Source: Schoenoplectus triqueter
Lineage: Eukaryota > Streptophyta > Magnoliopsida > Poales > Cyperaceae
Length of the DNA stretch: 40,562 nt
NCBI GenBank assembly: GCA_964058805.1
Contig: CAXKVV010000718.1
Span: 1-40,562 of the forward strand
Reading direction: 5' to 3'
The notes beneath the pieces were generated by a model. The model was not told the DNA's origin, made no database searches, and was given only the letters and a program-made list of their open reading frames with translations. The position numbers were made by a program, and so were the translations under genes. The number at the start of each line of letters is the position of its first letter. The first letter of the stretch is position 1. Below are positions 10,089 through 24,136 of the stretch, piece after piece.

Positions 10089-12095
10089 CGAACGACTTGT
10101 TTAAACGTCTGTTTTTAATGCATTCCATTTATGTTTTATGCAAAACTAGTGTCATGTTAATGTATTAGTTAGAAAATCTTATAATAGATATAATTTGGAT
10201 TATTTATATTAATTTGCACGAATTTATGCGTAGTTGTGTGGCAAAAAATTATTGAAAACGCAAACAACCTGTTTAAACAGCGGTTTTTAGTACATTTTAT
10301 TTGAGTTTCGTGCAAAATTAGTATAGTAGAATGTTCATATTTGATTTATCAGTTAAAATTTTTTATAATAGACGTAACTATGAGTATTTATATGAATTGT
10401 CAAGAATTTATATGCAGTTATGAGTCCAAAAATGATGAAAAACCCAAACAACTTGCTTAAACAGCAGATTGTAATGCATCAAAATTAAGTTTGAAGAGAA
10501 ATTAGCGCCGTAGAATATTCATATCAAAATGTTAATTGAAAAATCTCACAATAGACATAATTAGGGGTATTTATACTAATCTTCACGAATTTATTCGTAG
10601 TTTTGTGGCAAAAAATGATGAAAAAAACTCAAACGGCTCGTTTAAAAAACAGTTTTTTTTTATGCGTTCTTATTAATTTGTGCAAAATTAGTGTGGTGGA
10701 ATATTCATACCGACATATTAGCTGGCAAATCTTATAATAGAGATAATTATGAGTTCTTTTATGGATTTTCATGAAATTTATGTGTACTTATGAGGTCAGA
10801 AATGATGGAAATCTCAAAACAACATGATGAAACAGTAGTTTGTAATGCATCTGAACAAAGCTTTATACAAAAATAGCATCTAAGAATGTTCATATGGAAA
10901 TGCTAATTGAAAAATCATATAATAGACATAATGTGGAGTATTTATATTAATTTTCATCAATTTATGCATAGTTACGTGGCCAAAAATCATGACAAACTCA
11001 AACAACTTGCTTAAACAGCAGTTTTTAGTGAATTCTAATTATGCTTTGTGTAAAATTAGTGTCGTAAACTGTTCATATCGAAATGTTAATTTCAAAATCA
11101 AACAATGGACATCATTATGATTATTTATGTAAGTTTTCATGAATTTATTTGCAGTTACGAGGCCAAAAATGATGATAAACTCAAACAATTTGTTTAAACA
11201 ACAGTTTGTATTGCATGAAAATTAAGTTTCGTAAAATATTGGCGTGGGGGAATATCCGTATTGATGTATTGATTGGAAAATCTTATAATAGACATAATTG
11301 AGAACGTCTATATTTATTTGCACGAATTTATGTGTGGTTATGAGGCCAAAAATGATGAAAAACTCAAACAACTTGCTTAAACAGCAGGTTTTAATTCATT
11401 CTACTTATGTTCCGTGAAAATTTAGTGTCGTAGAATATTTATATTGATGTGTGGATTCAAATATATTATAGTAGACATAATTTGTAGTATCTATATTAAT
11501 TTGAACGAATTTATGCGCAGGTATGAGGCAAAAAGTGACGAAAAACCCAAACAACTTGTTTAAACAGCAGTTTGTAATGCATCCAAATTATGTTTTTTGA
11601 AAAATTGGTGTCGTAGAATATATAAAATGATTTATTAATTAGAAAATCTTATTATACACATAACGATGAGTATTTGTATTAATTTTCACAAACTTATGCG
11701 AAGCTATGTGGCCGGAAATTATGAAAAGCTCAAATAACTTGTTTAGAAAGCTGTTTTCAGTGAATTCTAATTATGTTTTGTGCGAATTTAGTGTCGGAGG
11801 ATATTTATATTGATGTATCGGTTGGAAAATATTATTTCACACATAATTTGGAGTATTTGTATTAATTTGCACGAATTTATGCTTGGTTATGAGTTCCGAA
11901 CTGATGAAAAAGTCAAAAAACTTATTTAAACCGTAGTTTGTAATGCACCCGAATTATGTCCTGCACGAAAATAGCGTCGTAGAACGTTCATATCGAAATA
12001 TTAATCGGAGCTCTTAAAATAGACATAATTTAGAGTATTTATATTAATTTGCACGAATTTATTCAAAGTTATGCGGCAAAAAATTATGAAAACCT
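10089..12095. repeat. HOR unit u4
   Basis: 2007 bp; D runs A7 and T9. Shares C at 10581 with u3 and u5, C at 11404 with u3, and A at 10944 (TATTTATATT before the F box) with u5. It therefore links its two neighbours by overlapping variant sets. Confidence 0.95.
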
Positions 12096-14102
12096 CGAAC
12101 GACTTGTTTAAACGTCTGTTTTTAATGCATTCCATTTATGTTTTATGCAAAACTAGTGTCATGTTAATGTATTAGTTAGAAAATCTTATAATAGATATAA
12201 TTTGGATTATTTATATTAATTTTCACGAATTTATGCGTAGTTGTGTGGCAAAAAATTATTGAAAACGCAAACAACCTGTTTAAACAGCGGTTTTTAGTAC
12301 ATTTTATTTGAGTTTCGTGCAAAATTAGTATAGTAGAATGTTCATATTTGATTTATCAGTTAAAATTTTTTATAATAGACGTAACTATGAGTATTTATAT
12401 GAATTGTCAAGAATTTATATGCAGTTATGAGTCCAAAAATGATGAAAAACCCAAACAACTTGCTTAAACAGCAGATTGTAATGCATCAAAATTAAGTTTG
12501 AAGAGAAATTAGCGCCGTAGAATATTCATATCAAAATGTTAATTGAAAAATCTCACAATAGACATAATTAGGGGTATTTATACTAATCTTCACGAATTTA
12601 TTCGTAGTTTTGTGGCAAAAAATGATGAAAAAAACTCAAACGGCTCGTTTAAAAAACAGTTTTTTTTTATGCGTTCTTATTAATTTGTGCAAAATTAGTG
12701 TGGTGGAATATTCATACCGACATATTAGCTGGCAAATCTTATAATAGAGATAATTATGAGTTCTTTTATGGATTTTCATGAAATTTATGTGTACTTATGA
12801 GGTCAGAAATGATGGAAATCTCAAAACAACATGATGAAACAGTAGTTTGTAATGCATCTGAACAAAGCTTTATACAAAAATAGCATCTAAGAATGTTCAT
12901 ATGGAAATGCTAATTGAAAAATCATATAATAGACATAATGTGGAGTATTTATATTAATTTTCATCAATTTATGCATAGTTACGTGGCCAAAAATCATGAC
13001 AAACTCAAACAACTTGCTTAAACAGCAGTTTTTAGTGAATTCTAATTATGCTTTGTGTAAAATTAGTGTCGTAAACTGTTCATATCGAAATGTTAATTTC
13101 AAAATCAAACAATGGACATCATTATGATTATTTATGTAAGTTTTCATGAATTTATTTGCAGTTACGAGGCCAAAAATGATGATAAACTCAAACAATTTGT
13201 TTAAACAACAGTTTGTATTGCATGAAAATTAAGTTTCGTAAAATATTGGCGTGGGGGAATATCCGTATTGATGTATTGATTGGAAAATCTTATAATAGAC
13301 ATAATTGAGAACGTCTATATTTATTTGCACGAATTTATGTGTGGTTATGAGGCCAAAAATGATGAAAAACTCAAACAACTTGCTTAAACAGCAGGTTTTA
13401 ATTCATTCTAATTATGTTCCGTGAAAATTTAGTGTCGTAGAATATTTATATTGATGTGTGGATTCAAATATATTATAGTAGACATAATTTGTAGTATCTA
13501 TATTAATTTGAACGAATTTATGCGCAGGTATGAGGCAAAAAGTGACGAAAAACCCAAACAACTTGTTTAAACAGCAGTTTGTAATGCATCCAAATTATGT
13601 TTTTTGAAAAATTGGTGTCGTAGAATATATAAAATGATTTATTAATTAGAAAATCTTATTATACACATAACGATGAGTATTTGTATTAATTTTCACAAAC
13701 TTATGCGAAGCTATGTGGCCGGAAATTATGAAAAGCTCAAATAACTTGTTTAGAAAGCTGTTTTCAGTGAATTCTAATTATGTTTTGTGCGAATTTAGTG
13801 TCGGAGGATATTTATATTGATGTATCGGTTGGAAAATATTATTTCACACATAATTTGGAGTATTTGTATTAATTTGCACGAATTTATGCTTGGTTATGAG
13901 TTCCGAACTGATGAAAAAGTCAAAAAACTTATTTAAACCGTAGTTTGTAATGCACCCGAATTATGTCCTGCACGAAAATAGCGTCGTAGAACGTTCATAT
14001 CGAAATATTAATCGGAGCTCTTAAAATAGACATAATTTAGAGTATTTATATTAATTTGCACGAATTTATTCAAAGTTATGCGGCAAAAAATTATGAAAAC
14101 CT
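12096..14102. repeat. HOR unit u5
   Basis: 2007 bp; D runs A7 and T9. Shares C at 12588 with u3 and u4, A at 12951 with u4, and T at 12223 (TTTCACGAAT in monomer B, where other units have TTGCACGAAT) with u6. Confidence 0.95.
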
Positions 14103-16109
14103 CGAACGACTTGTTTAAACGTCTGTTTTTAATGCATTCCATTTATGTTTTATGCAAAACTAGTGTCATGTTAATGTATTAGTTAGAAAATCTTATAATA
14201 GATATAATTTGGATTATTTATATTAATTTTCACGAATTTATGCGTAGTTGTGTGGCAAAAAATTATTGAAAACGCAAACAACCTGTTTAAACAGCGGTTT
14301 TTAGTACATTTTATTTGAGTTTCGTGCAAAATTAGTATAGTAGAATGTTCATATTTGATTTATCAGTTAAAAGTTTTTATAATAGACGTAACTATGAGTA
14401 TTTATATGAATTGTCAAGAATTTATATGCAGTTATGAGTCCAAAAATGATGAAAAACCCAAACAACTTGCTTAAACAGCAGATTGTAATGCATCAAAATT
14501 AAGTTTGAAGAGAAATTAGCGCCGTAGAATATTCATATCAAAATGTTAATTGAAAAATCTCACAATAGACATAATTAGGGGTATTTATACTAATTTTCAC
14601 GAATTTATTCGTAGTTTTGTGGCAAAAAATGATGAAAAAAACTCAAACGGCTCGTTTAAAAAACAGTTTTTTTTTATGCGTTCTTATTAATTTGTGCAAA
14701 ATTAGTGTGGCGGAATATTCATACCGACATATTAGCTGGCAAATCTTATAATAGAGATAATTATGAGTTCTTTTATGGATTTTCATGAAATTTATGTGTA
14801 CTTATGAGGTCAGAAATGATGGAAATCTCAAAACAACATGATGAAACAGTAGTTTGTAATGCATCTGAACAAAGCTTTATACAAAAATAGCATCTAAGAA
14901 TGTTCATATGGAAATGCTAATTGAAAAATCATATAATAGACATAATGTGGAGTATTTCTATTAATTTTCATCAATTTATGCATAGTTACGTGGCCAAAAA
15001 TCATGACAAACTCAAACAACTTGCTTAAACAGCAGTTTTTAGTGAATTCTAATTATGCTTTGTGTAAAATTAGTGTCGTAAACTGTTCATATCGAAATGT
15101 TAATTTCAAAATCAAACAATGGACATCATTATGATTATTTATGTAAGTTTTCATGAATTTATTTGCAGTTACGAGGCCAAAAATGATGATAAACTCAAAC
15201 AATTTGTTTAAACAACAGTTTGTATTGCATGAAAATTAAGTTTCGTAAAATATTGGCGTGGGGGAATATCCGTATTGATGTATTGATTGGAAAATCTTAT
15301 AATAGACATAATTGAGAACGTCTATATTTATTTGCACGAATTTATGTGTGGTTATGAGGCCAAAAATGATGAAAAACTCAAACAACTTGCTTAAACAGCA
15401 GGTTTTAATTCATTCTAATTATGTTCCGTGAAAATTTAGTGTCGTAGAATATTTATATTGATGTGTGGATTGAAATATATTATAGTAGACATAATTTGTA
15501 GTATCTATATTAATTTGAACGAATTTATGCGCAGGTATGAGGCAAAAAGTGACGAAAAACCCAAACAACTTGTTTAAACAGCAGTTTGTAATGCATCCAA
15601 ATTATGTTTTTTGAAAAATTGGTGTCGTAGAATATATAAAATGATTTATTAATTAGAAAATCTTATTATACACATAACGATGAGTATTTGTATTAATTTT
15701 CACAAACTTATGCGAAGCTATGTGGCCGGAAATTATGAAAAGCTCAAATAACTTGTTTAGAAAGCTGTTTTCAGTGAATTCTAATTATGTTTTGTGCGAA
15801 TTTAGTGTCGGAGGATATTTATATTGATGTATCGGTTGGAAAATATTATTGCACACATAATTTGGAGTATTTGTATTAATTTGCACGAATTTATGCTTGG
15901 TTATGAGTTCCGAACTGATGAAAAAGTCAAAAAACTTATTTAAACCGTAGTTTGTAATGCACCCGAATTATGTCCTGCACGAAAATAGCGTCGTAGAACG
16001 TTCATATCGAAATATTAATCGGAGCTCTTAAAATAGACATAATTTAGAGTATTTATATTAATTTGCACGAATTTATTCAAAGTTATGCGGCAAAAAATTA
16101 TGAAAACCT
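14103..16109. repeat. HOR unit u6
   Basis: 2007 bp; D runs A7 and T9. T at 14230 is shared with u5 and C at 14711 with u2. G at 14373 is private and breaks a T run. It is the first full unit to carry ATTATTGCACAC in monomer K, the form also present in HOR0. Confidence 0.95.
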
Positions 16110-18115
16110 CGAACGACTTGTTTAAACGTCTGTTTTTAATGCATTCCATTTATGTTTTATGCAAAACTAGTGTCATGTTAATGTATTAGTTAGAAAATCT
16201 TATAATAGATATAATTTGGATTATTTATATTAATTTGCACGAATTTATGCGTAGTTGTGTGGCAAAAAATTATTGAAAACGCAAACAACCTGTTTAAACA
16301 GCGGTTTTTAGTACATTTTATTTGAGTTTCGTGCAAAATTAGTATAGTAGAATGTTCATATTTGATTTATCAGTTAAAATTTTTTATAATAGACGTAACT
16401 ATGAGTATTTATATGAATTGTCAAGAATTTATATGCAGTTATGAGTCCAAAAATGATGAAAAACCCAAACAACTTGCTTAAACAGCAGATTGTAATGCAT
16501 CAAAATTAAGTTTGAAGAGAAATTAGCGCCGTAGAATATTCATATCAAAATGTTAATTGAAAAATCTCACAATAGACATAATTAGGGGTATTTATACTAA
16601 TTTTCACGAATTTATTCGTAGTTTTGTGGCAAAAAATGATGAAAAAAACTCAAACGGCTCGTTTAAAAAACAGTTTTTTTTATGCGTTCTTATTAATTTG
16701 TGCAAAATTAGTGTGGTGGAATATTCATACCGACATATTAGCTGGCAAATCTTATAATAGAGATAATTATGAGTTCTTTTATGGATTTTCATGAAATTTA
16801 TGTGTACTTATGAGGTCAGAAATGATGGAAATCTCAAAACAACATGATGAAACAGTAGTTTGTAATGCATCTGAACAAAGCTTTATACAAAAATAGCATC
16901 TAAGAATGTTCATATGGAAATGCTAATTGAAAAATCATATAATAGACATAATGTGGAGTATTTCTATTAATTTTCATCAATTTATGCATAGTTACGTGGC
17001 CAAAAATCATGACAAACTCAAACAACTTGCTTAAACAGCAGTTTTTAGTGAATTCTAATTATGCTTTGTGTAAAATTAGTGTCGTAAACTGTTCATATCG
17101 AAATGTTAATTTCAAAATCAAACAATGGACATCATTATGATTATTTATGTATGTTTTCATGAATTTATTTGCAGTTACGAGGCCAAAAATGATGATAAAC
17201 TCAAACAATTTGTTTAAACAACAGTTTGTATTGCATGAAAATTAAGTTTCGTAAAATATTGGCGTGGGGGAATATCCGTATTGATGTATTGATTGGAAAA
17301 TCTTATAATAGACATAATTGAGAACGTCTATATTTATTTGCACGAATTTATGTGTGGTTATGAGGCCAAAAATGATGAAAAACTCAAACAACTTGCTTAA
17401 ACAGCAGGTTTTAATTCATTCTAATTATGTTCCGTGAAAATTTAGTGTCGTAGAATATTTATATTGATGTGTGGATTGAAATATATTATAGTAGACATAA
17501 TTTGTAGTATCTATATTAATTTGAACGAATTTATGCGCAGGTATGAGGCAAAAAGTGACGAAAAACCCAAACAACTTGTTTAAACAGCAGTTTGTAATGC
17601 ATCCAAATTATGTTTTTTGAAAAATTGGTGTCGTAGAATATATAAAATGATTTATTAATTAGAAAATCTTATTATACACATAACGATGAGTATTTGTATT
17701 AATTTTCACAAACTTATGCGAAGCTATGTGGCCGGAAATTATGAAAAGCTCAAATAACTTGTTTAGAAAGCTGTTTTCAGTGAATTCTAATTATGTTTTG
17801 TGCGAATTTAGTGTCGGAGGATATTTATATTGATGTATCGGTTGGAAAATATTATTTCACACATAATTTGGAGTATTTGTATTAATTTGCACGAATTTAT
17901 GCTTGGTTATGAGTTCCGAACTGATGAAAAAGTCAAAAAACTTATTTAAACCGTAGTTTGTAATGCACCCGAATTATGTCCTGCACGAAAATAGCGTCGT
18001 AGAACGTTCATATCGAAATATTAATCGGAGCTCTTAAAATAGACATAATTTAGAGTATTTATATTAATTTGCACGAATTTATTCAAAGTTATGCGGCAAA
18101 AAATTATGAAAACCT
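16110..18115. repeat. HOR unit u7
   Basis: 2006 bp; D runs A7 and T8. First unit with T at the TATGTAWG site (17152), shared with u8, u9, u10, u14 and u15. Monomer K has the ATTATTTCACAC form. Confidence 0.95.
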
Positions 18116-20122
18116 CGAACGACTTGTTTAAACGTCTGTTTTTAATGCATTCCATTTATGTTTTATGCAAAACTAGTGTCATGTTAATGTATTAGTTAGA
18201 AAATCTTATAATAGATATAATTTGGATTATTTATATTAATTTGCACGAATTTATGCGTAGTTGTGTGGCAAAAAATTATTGAAAACGCAAACAACCTGTT
18301 TAAACAGCGGTTTTTAGTACATTTTATTTGAGTTTCGTGCAAAATTAGTATAGTAGAATGTTCATATTTGATTTATCAGTTAAAATTTTTTATAATAGAC
18401 GTAACTATGAGTATTTATATGAATTGTCAAGAATTTATATGCAGTTATGAGTCCAAAAATGATGAAAAACCCAAACAACTTGCTTAAACAGCAGATTGTA
18501 ATGCATCAAAATTAAGTTTGAAGAGAAATTAGCGCCGTAGAATATTCATATCAAAATGTTAATTGAAAAATCTCACAATAGACATAATTAGGGGTATTTA
18601 TACTAATTTTCACGAATTTATTCGTAGTTTTGTGGCAAAAAATGATGAAAAAAACTCAAACGGCTCGTTTAAAAAACAGTTTTTTTTTATGCGTTCTTAT
18701 TAATTTGTGCAAAATTAGTGTGGTGGAATATTCATACCGACATATTAGCTGGCAAATCTTATAATAGAGATAATTATGAGTTCTTTTATGGATTTTCATG
18801 AAATTTATGTGTACTTATGAGGTCAGAAATGATGGAAATCTCAAAACAACATGATGAAACAGTAGTTTGTAATGCATCTGAACAAAGCTTTATACAAAAA
18901 TAGCATCTAAGAATGTTCATATGGAAATGCTAATTGAAAAATCATATAATAGACATAATGTGGAGTATTTCTATTAATTTTCATCAATTTATGCATAGTT
19001 ACGTGGCCAAAAATCATGACAAACTCAAACAACTTGCTTAAACAGCAGTTTTTAGTGAATTCTAATTATGCTTTGTGTAAAATTAGTGTCGTAAACTGTT
19101 CATATCGAAATGTTAATTTCAAAATCAAACAATGGACATCATTATGATTATTTATGTATGTTTTCATGAATTTATTTGCAGTTACGAGGCCAAAAATGAT
19201 GATAAACTCAAACAATTTGTTTAAACAACAGTTTGTATTGCATGAAAATTAAGTTTCGTAAAATATTGGCGTGGGGGAATATCCGTATTGATGTATTGAT
19301 TGGAAAATCTTATAATAGACATAATTGAGAACGTCTATATTTATTTGCACGAATTTATGTGTGGTTATGAGGCCAAAAATGATGAAAAACTCAAACAACT
19401 TGCTTAAACAGCAGGTTTTAATTCATTCTAATTATGTTCCGTGAAAATTTAGTGTCGTAGAATATTTATATTGATGTGTGGATTGAAATATATTATAGTA
19501 GACATAATTTGTAGTATCTATATTAATTTGAACGAATTTATGCGCAGGTATGAGGCAAAAAGTGACGAAAAACCCAAACAACTTGTTTAAACAGCAGTTT
19601 GTAATGCATCCAAATTATGTTTTTTGAAAAATTGGTGTCGTAGAATATATAAAATGATTTATTAATTAGAAAATCTTATTATACACATAACGATGAGTAT
19701 TTGTATTAATTTTCACAAACTTATGCGAAGCTATGTGGCCGGAAATTATGAAAAGCTCAAATAACTTGTTTAGAAAGCTGTTTTCAGTGAATTCTAATTA
19801 TGTTTTGTGCGAATTTAGTGTCGGAGGATATTTATATTGATGTATCGGTTGGAAAATATTATTGCACACATAATTTGGAGTATTTGTATTAATTTGCACG
19901 AATTTATGCTTGGTTATGAGTTCCGAACTGATGAAAAAGTCAAAAAACTTATTTAAACCGTAGTTTGTAATGCACCCGAATTATGTCCTGCACGAAAATA
20001 GCGTCGTAGAACGTTCATATCGAAATATTAATCGGAGCTCTTAAAATAGACATAATTTAGAGTATTTATATTAATTTGCACGAATTTATTCAAAGTTATG
20101 CGGCAAAAAATTATGAAAACCT
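18116..20122. repeat. HOR unit u8
   Basis: 2007 bp; D runs A7 and T9. TATGTATG form before the G box, GGATTGAAAT in monomer I, and G at 19864 in monomer K. These three states all differ from u13, so the 10,032-bp block repeat does not extend left through this unit. Confidence 0.95.
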
Positions 20123-22129
20123 CGAACGACTTGTTTAAACGTCTGTTTTTAATGCATTCCATTTATGTTTTATGCAAAACTAGTGTCATGTTAATGTATT
20201 AGTTAGAAAATCTTATAATAGATATAATTTGGATTATTTATATTAATTTGCACGAATTTATGCGTAGTTGTGTGGCAAAAAATTATTGAAAACGCAAACA
20301 ACCTGTTTAAACAGCGGTTTTTAGTACATTTTATTTGAGTTTCGTGCAAAATTAGTATAGTAGAATGTTCATATTTGATTTATCAGTTAAAATTTTTTAT
20401 AATAGACGTAACTATGAGTATTTATATGAATTGTCAAGAATTTATATGCAGTTATGAGTCCAAAAATGATGAAAAACCCAAACAACTTGCTTAAACAGCA
20501 GATTGTAATGCATCAAAATTAAGTTTGAAGAGAAATTAGCGCCGTAGAATATTCATATCAAAATGTTAATTGAAAAATCTCACAATAGACATAATTAGGG
20601 GTATTTATACTAATTTTCACGAATTTATTCGTAGTTTTGTGGCAAAAAATGATGAAAAAAACTCAAACGGCTCGTTTAAAAAACAGTTTTTTTTTATGCG
20701 TTCTTATTAATTTGTGCAAAATTAGTGTGGTGGAATATTCATACCGACATATTAGCTGGCAAATCTTATAATAGAGATAATTATGAGTTCTTTTATGGAT
20801 TTTCATGAAATTTATGTGTACTTATGAGGTCAGAAATGATGGAAATCTCAAAACAACATGATGAAACAGTAGTTTGTAATGCATCTGAACAAAGCTTTAT
20901 ACAAAAATAGCATCTAAGAATGTTCATATGGAAATGCTAATTGAAAAATCATATAATAGACATAATGTGGAGTATTTCTATTAATTTTCATCAATTTATG
21001 CATAGTTACGTGGCCAAAAATCATGACAAACTCAAACAACTTGCTTAAACAGCAGTTTTTAGTGAATTCTAATTATGCTTTGTGTAAAATTAGTGTCGTA
21101 AACTGTTCATATCGAAATGTTAATTTCAAAATCAAACAATGGACATCATTATGATTATTTATGTATGTTTTCATGAATTTATTTGCAGTTACGAGGCCAA
21201 AAATGATGATAAACTCAAACAATTTGTTTAAACAACAGTTTGTATTGCATGAAAATTAAGTTTCGTAAAATATTGGCGTGGGGGAATATCCGTATTGATG
21301 TATTGATTGGAAAATCTTATAATAGACATAATTGAGAACGTCTATATTTATTTGCACGAATTTATGTGTGGTTATGAGGCCAAAAATGATGAAAAACTCA
21401 AACAACTTGCTTAAACAGCAGGTTTTAATTCATTCTAATTATGTTCCGTGAAAATTTAGTGTCGTAGAATATTTATATTGATGTGTGGATTGAAATATAT
21501 TATAGTAGACATAATTTGTAGTATCTATATTAATTTGAACGAATTTATGCGCAGGTATGAGGCAAAAAGTGACGAAAAACCCAAACAACTTGTTTAAACA
21601 GCAGTTTGTAATGCATCCAAATTATGTTTTTTGAAAAATTGGTGTCGTAGAATATATAAAATGATTTATTAATTAGAAAATCTTATTATACACATAACGA
21701 TGAGTATTTGTATTAATTTTCACAAACTTATGCGAAGCTATGTGGCCGGAAATTATGAAAAGCTCAAATAACTTGTTTAGAAAGCTGTTTTCAGTGAATT
21801 CTAATTATGTTTTGTGCGAATTTAGTGTCGGAGGATATTTATATTGATGTATCGGTTGGAAAATATTATTGCACACATAATTTGGAGTATTTGTATTAAT
21901 TTGCACGAATTTATGCTTGGTTATGAGTTCCGAACTGATGAAAAAGTCAAAAAACTTATTTAAACCGTAGTTTGTAATGCACCCGAATTATGTCCTGCAC
22001 GAAAATAGCGTCGTAGAACGTTCATATCGAAATATTAATCGGAGCTCTTAAAATAGACATAATTTAGAGTATTTATATTAATTTGCACGAATTTATTCAA
22101 AGTTATGCGGCAAAAAATTATGAAAACCT
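20123..22129. repeat. HOR unit u9
   Basis: 2007 bp; D runs A7 and T9; T at 21166 (TATGTATG). Every marker state I read matches u14, 10,032 bp downstream. Confidence 0.95.
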
Positions 22130-24136
22130 CGAACGACTTGTTTAAACGTCTGTTTTTAATGCATTCCATTTATGTTTTATGCAAAACTAGTGTCATGTTA
22201 ATGTATTAGTTAGAAAATCTTATAATAGATATAATTTGGATTATTTATATTAATTTGCACGAATTTATGCGTAGTTGTGTGGCAAAAAATTATTGAAAAC
22301 GCAAACAACCTGTTTAAACAGCGGTTTTTAGTACATTTTATTTGAGTTTCGTGCAAAATTAGTATAGTAGAATGTTCATATTTGATTTATCAGTTAAAAT
22401 TTTTTATAATAGACGTAACTATGAGTATTTATATGAATTGTCAAGAATTTATATGCAGTTATGAGTCCAAAAATGATGAAAAACCCAAACAACTTGCTTA
22501 AACAGCAGATTGTAATGCATCAAAATTAAGTTTGAAGAGAAATTAGCGCCGTAGAATATTCATATCAAAATGTTAATTGAAAAATCTCACAATAGACATA
22601 ATTAGGGGTATTTATACTAATTTTCACGAATTTATTCGTAGTTTTGTGGCAAAAAATGATGAAAAAAACTCAAACGGCTCGTTTAAAAAACAGTTTTTTT
22701 TTATGCGTTCTTATTAATTTGTGCAAAATTAGTGTGGTGGAATATTCATACCGACATATTAGCTGGCAAATCTTATAATAGAGATAATTATGAGTTCTTT
22801 TATGGATTTTCATGAAATTTATGTGTACTTATGAGGTCAGAAATGATGGAAATCTCAAAACAACATGATGAAACAGTAGTTTGTAATGCATCTGAACAAA
22901 GCTTTATACAAAAATAGCATCTAAGAATGTTCATATGGAAATGCTAATTGAAAAATCATATAATAGACATAATGTGGAGTATTTCTATTAATTTTCATCA
23001 ATTTATGCATAGTTACGTGGCCAAAAATCATGACAAACTCAAACAACTTGCTTAAACAGCAGTTTTTAGTGAATTCTAATTATGCTTTGTGTAAAATTAG
23101 TGTCGTAAACTGTTCATATCGAAATGTTAATTTCAAAATCAAACAATGGACATCATTATGATTATTTATGTATGTTTTCATGAATTTATTTGCAGTTACG
23201 AGGCCAAAAATGATGATAAACTCAAACAATTTGTTTAAACAACAGTTTGTATTGCATGAAAATTAAGTTTCGTAAAATATTGGCGTGGGGGAATATCCGT
23301 ATTGATGTATTGATTGGAAAATCTTATAATAGACATAATTGAGAACGTCTATATTTATTTGCACGAATTTATGTGTGGTTATGAGGCCAAAAATGATGAA
23401 AAACTCAAACAACTTGCTTAAACAGCAGGTTTTAATTCATTCTAATTATGTTCCGTGAAAATTTAGTGTCGTAGAATATTTATATTGATGTGTGGATTGA
23501 AATATATTATAGTAGACATAATTTGTAGTATCTATATTAATTTGAACGAATTTATGCGCAGGTATGAGGCAAAAAGTGACGAAAAACCCAAACAACTTGT
23601 TTAAACAGCAGTTTGTAATGCATCCAAATTATGTTTTTTGAAAAATTGGTGTCGTAGAATATATAAAATGATTTATTAATTAGAAAATCTTATTATACAC
23701 ATAACGATGAGTATTTGTATTAATTTTCACAAACTTATGCGAAGCTATGTGGCCGGAAATTATGAAAAGCTCAAATAACTTGTTTAGAAAGCTGTTTTCA
23801 GTGAATTCTAATTATGTTTTGTGCGAATTTAGTGTCGGAGGATATTTATATTGATGTATCGGTTGGAAAATATTATTGCACACATAATTTGGAGTATTTG
23901 TATTAATTTGCACGAATTTATGCTTGGTTATGAGTTCCGAACTGATGAAAAAGTCAAAAAACTTATTTAAACCGTAGTTTGTAATGCACCCGAATTATGT
24001 CCTGCACGAAAATAGCGTCGTAGAACGTTCATATCGAAATATTAATCGGAGCTCTTAAAATAGACATAATTTAGAGTATTTATATTAATTTGCACGAATT
24101 TATTCAAAGTTATGCGGCAAAAAATTATGAAAACCT
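22130..24136. repeat. HOR unit u10
   Basis: 2007 bp; D runs A7 and T9; TATGTATG form before the G box. Matches u15 at the shared marker sites. u15 has two additional private changes. Confidence 0.95.

Noticed and set aside
16604..16792. Minus-strand open frame of 62 residues in the satellite, recurring at 28643 and 38675
   Set aside because: Antisense chance frame of the D-E region, present only in units with the A7/T8 combination. No domain or coding signature.
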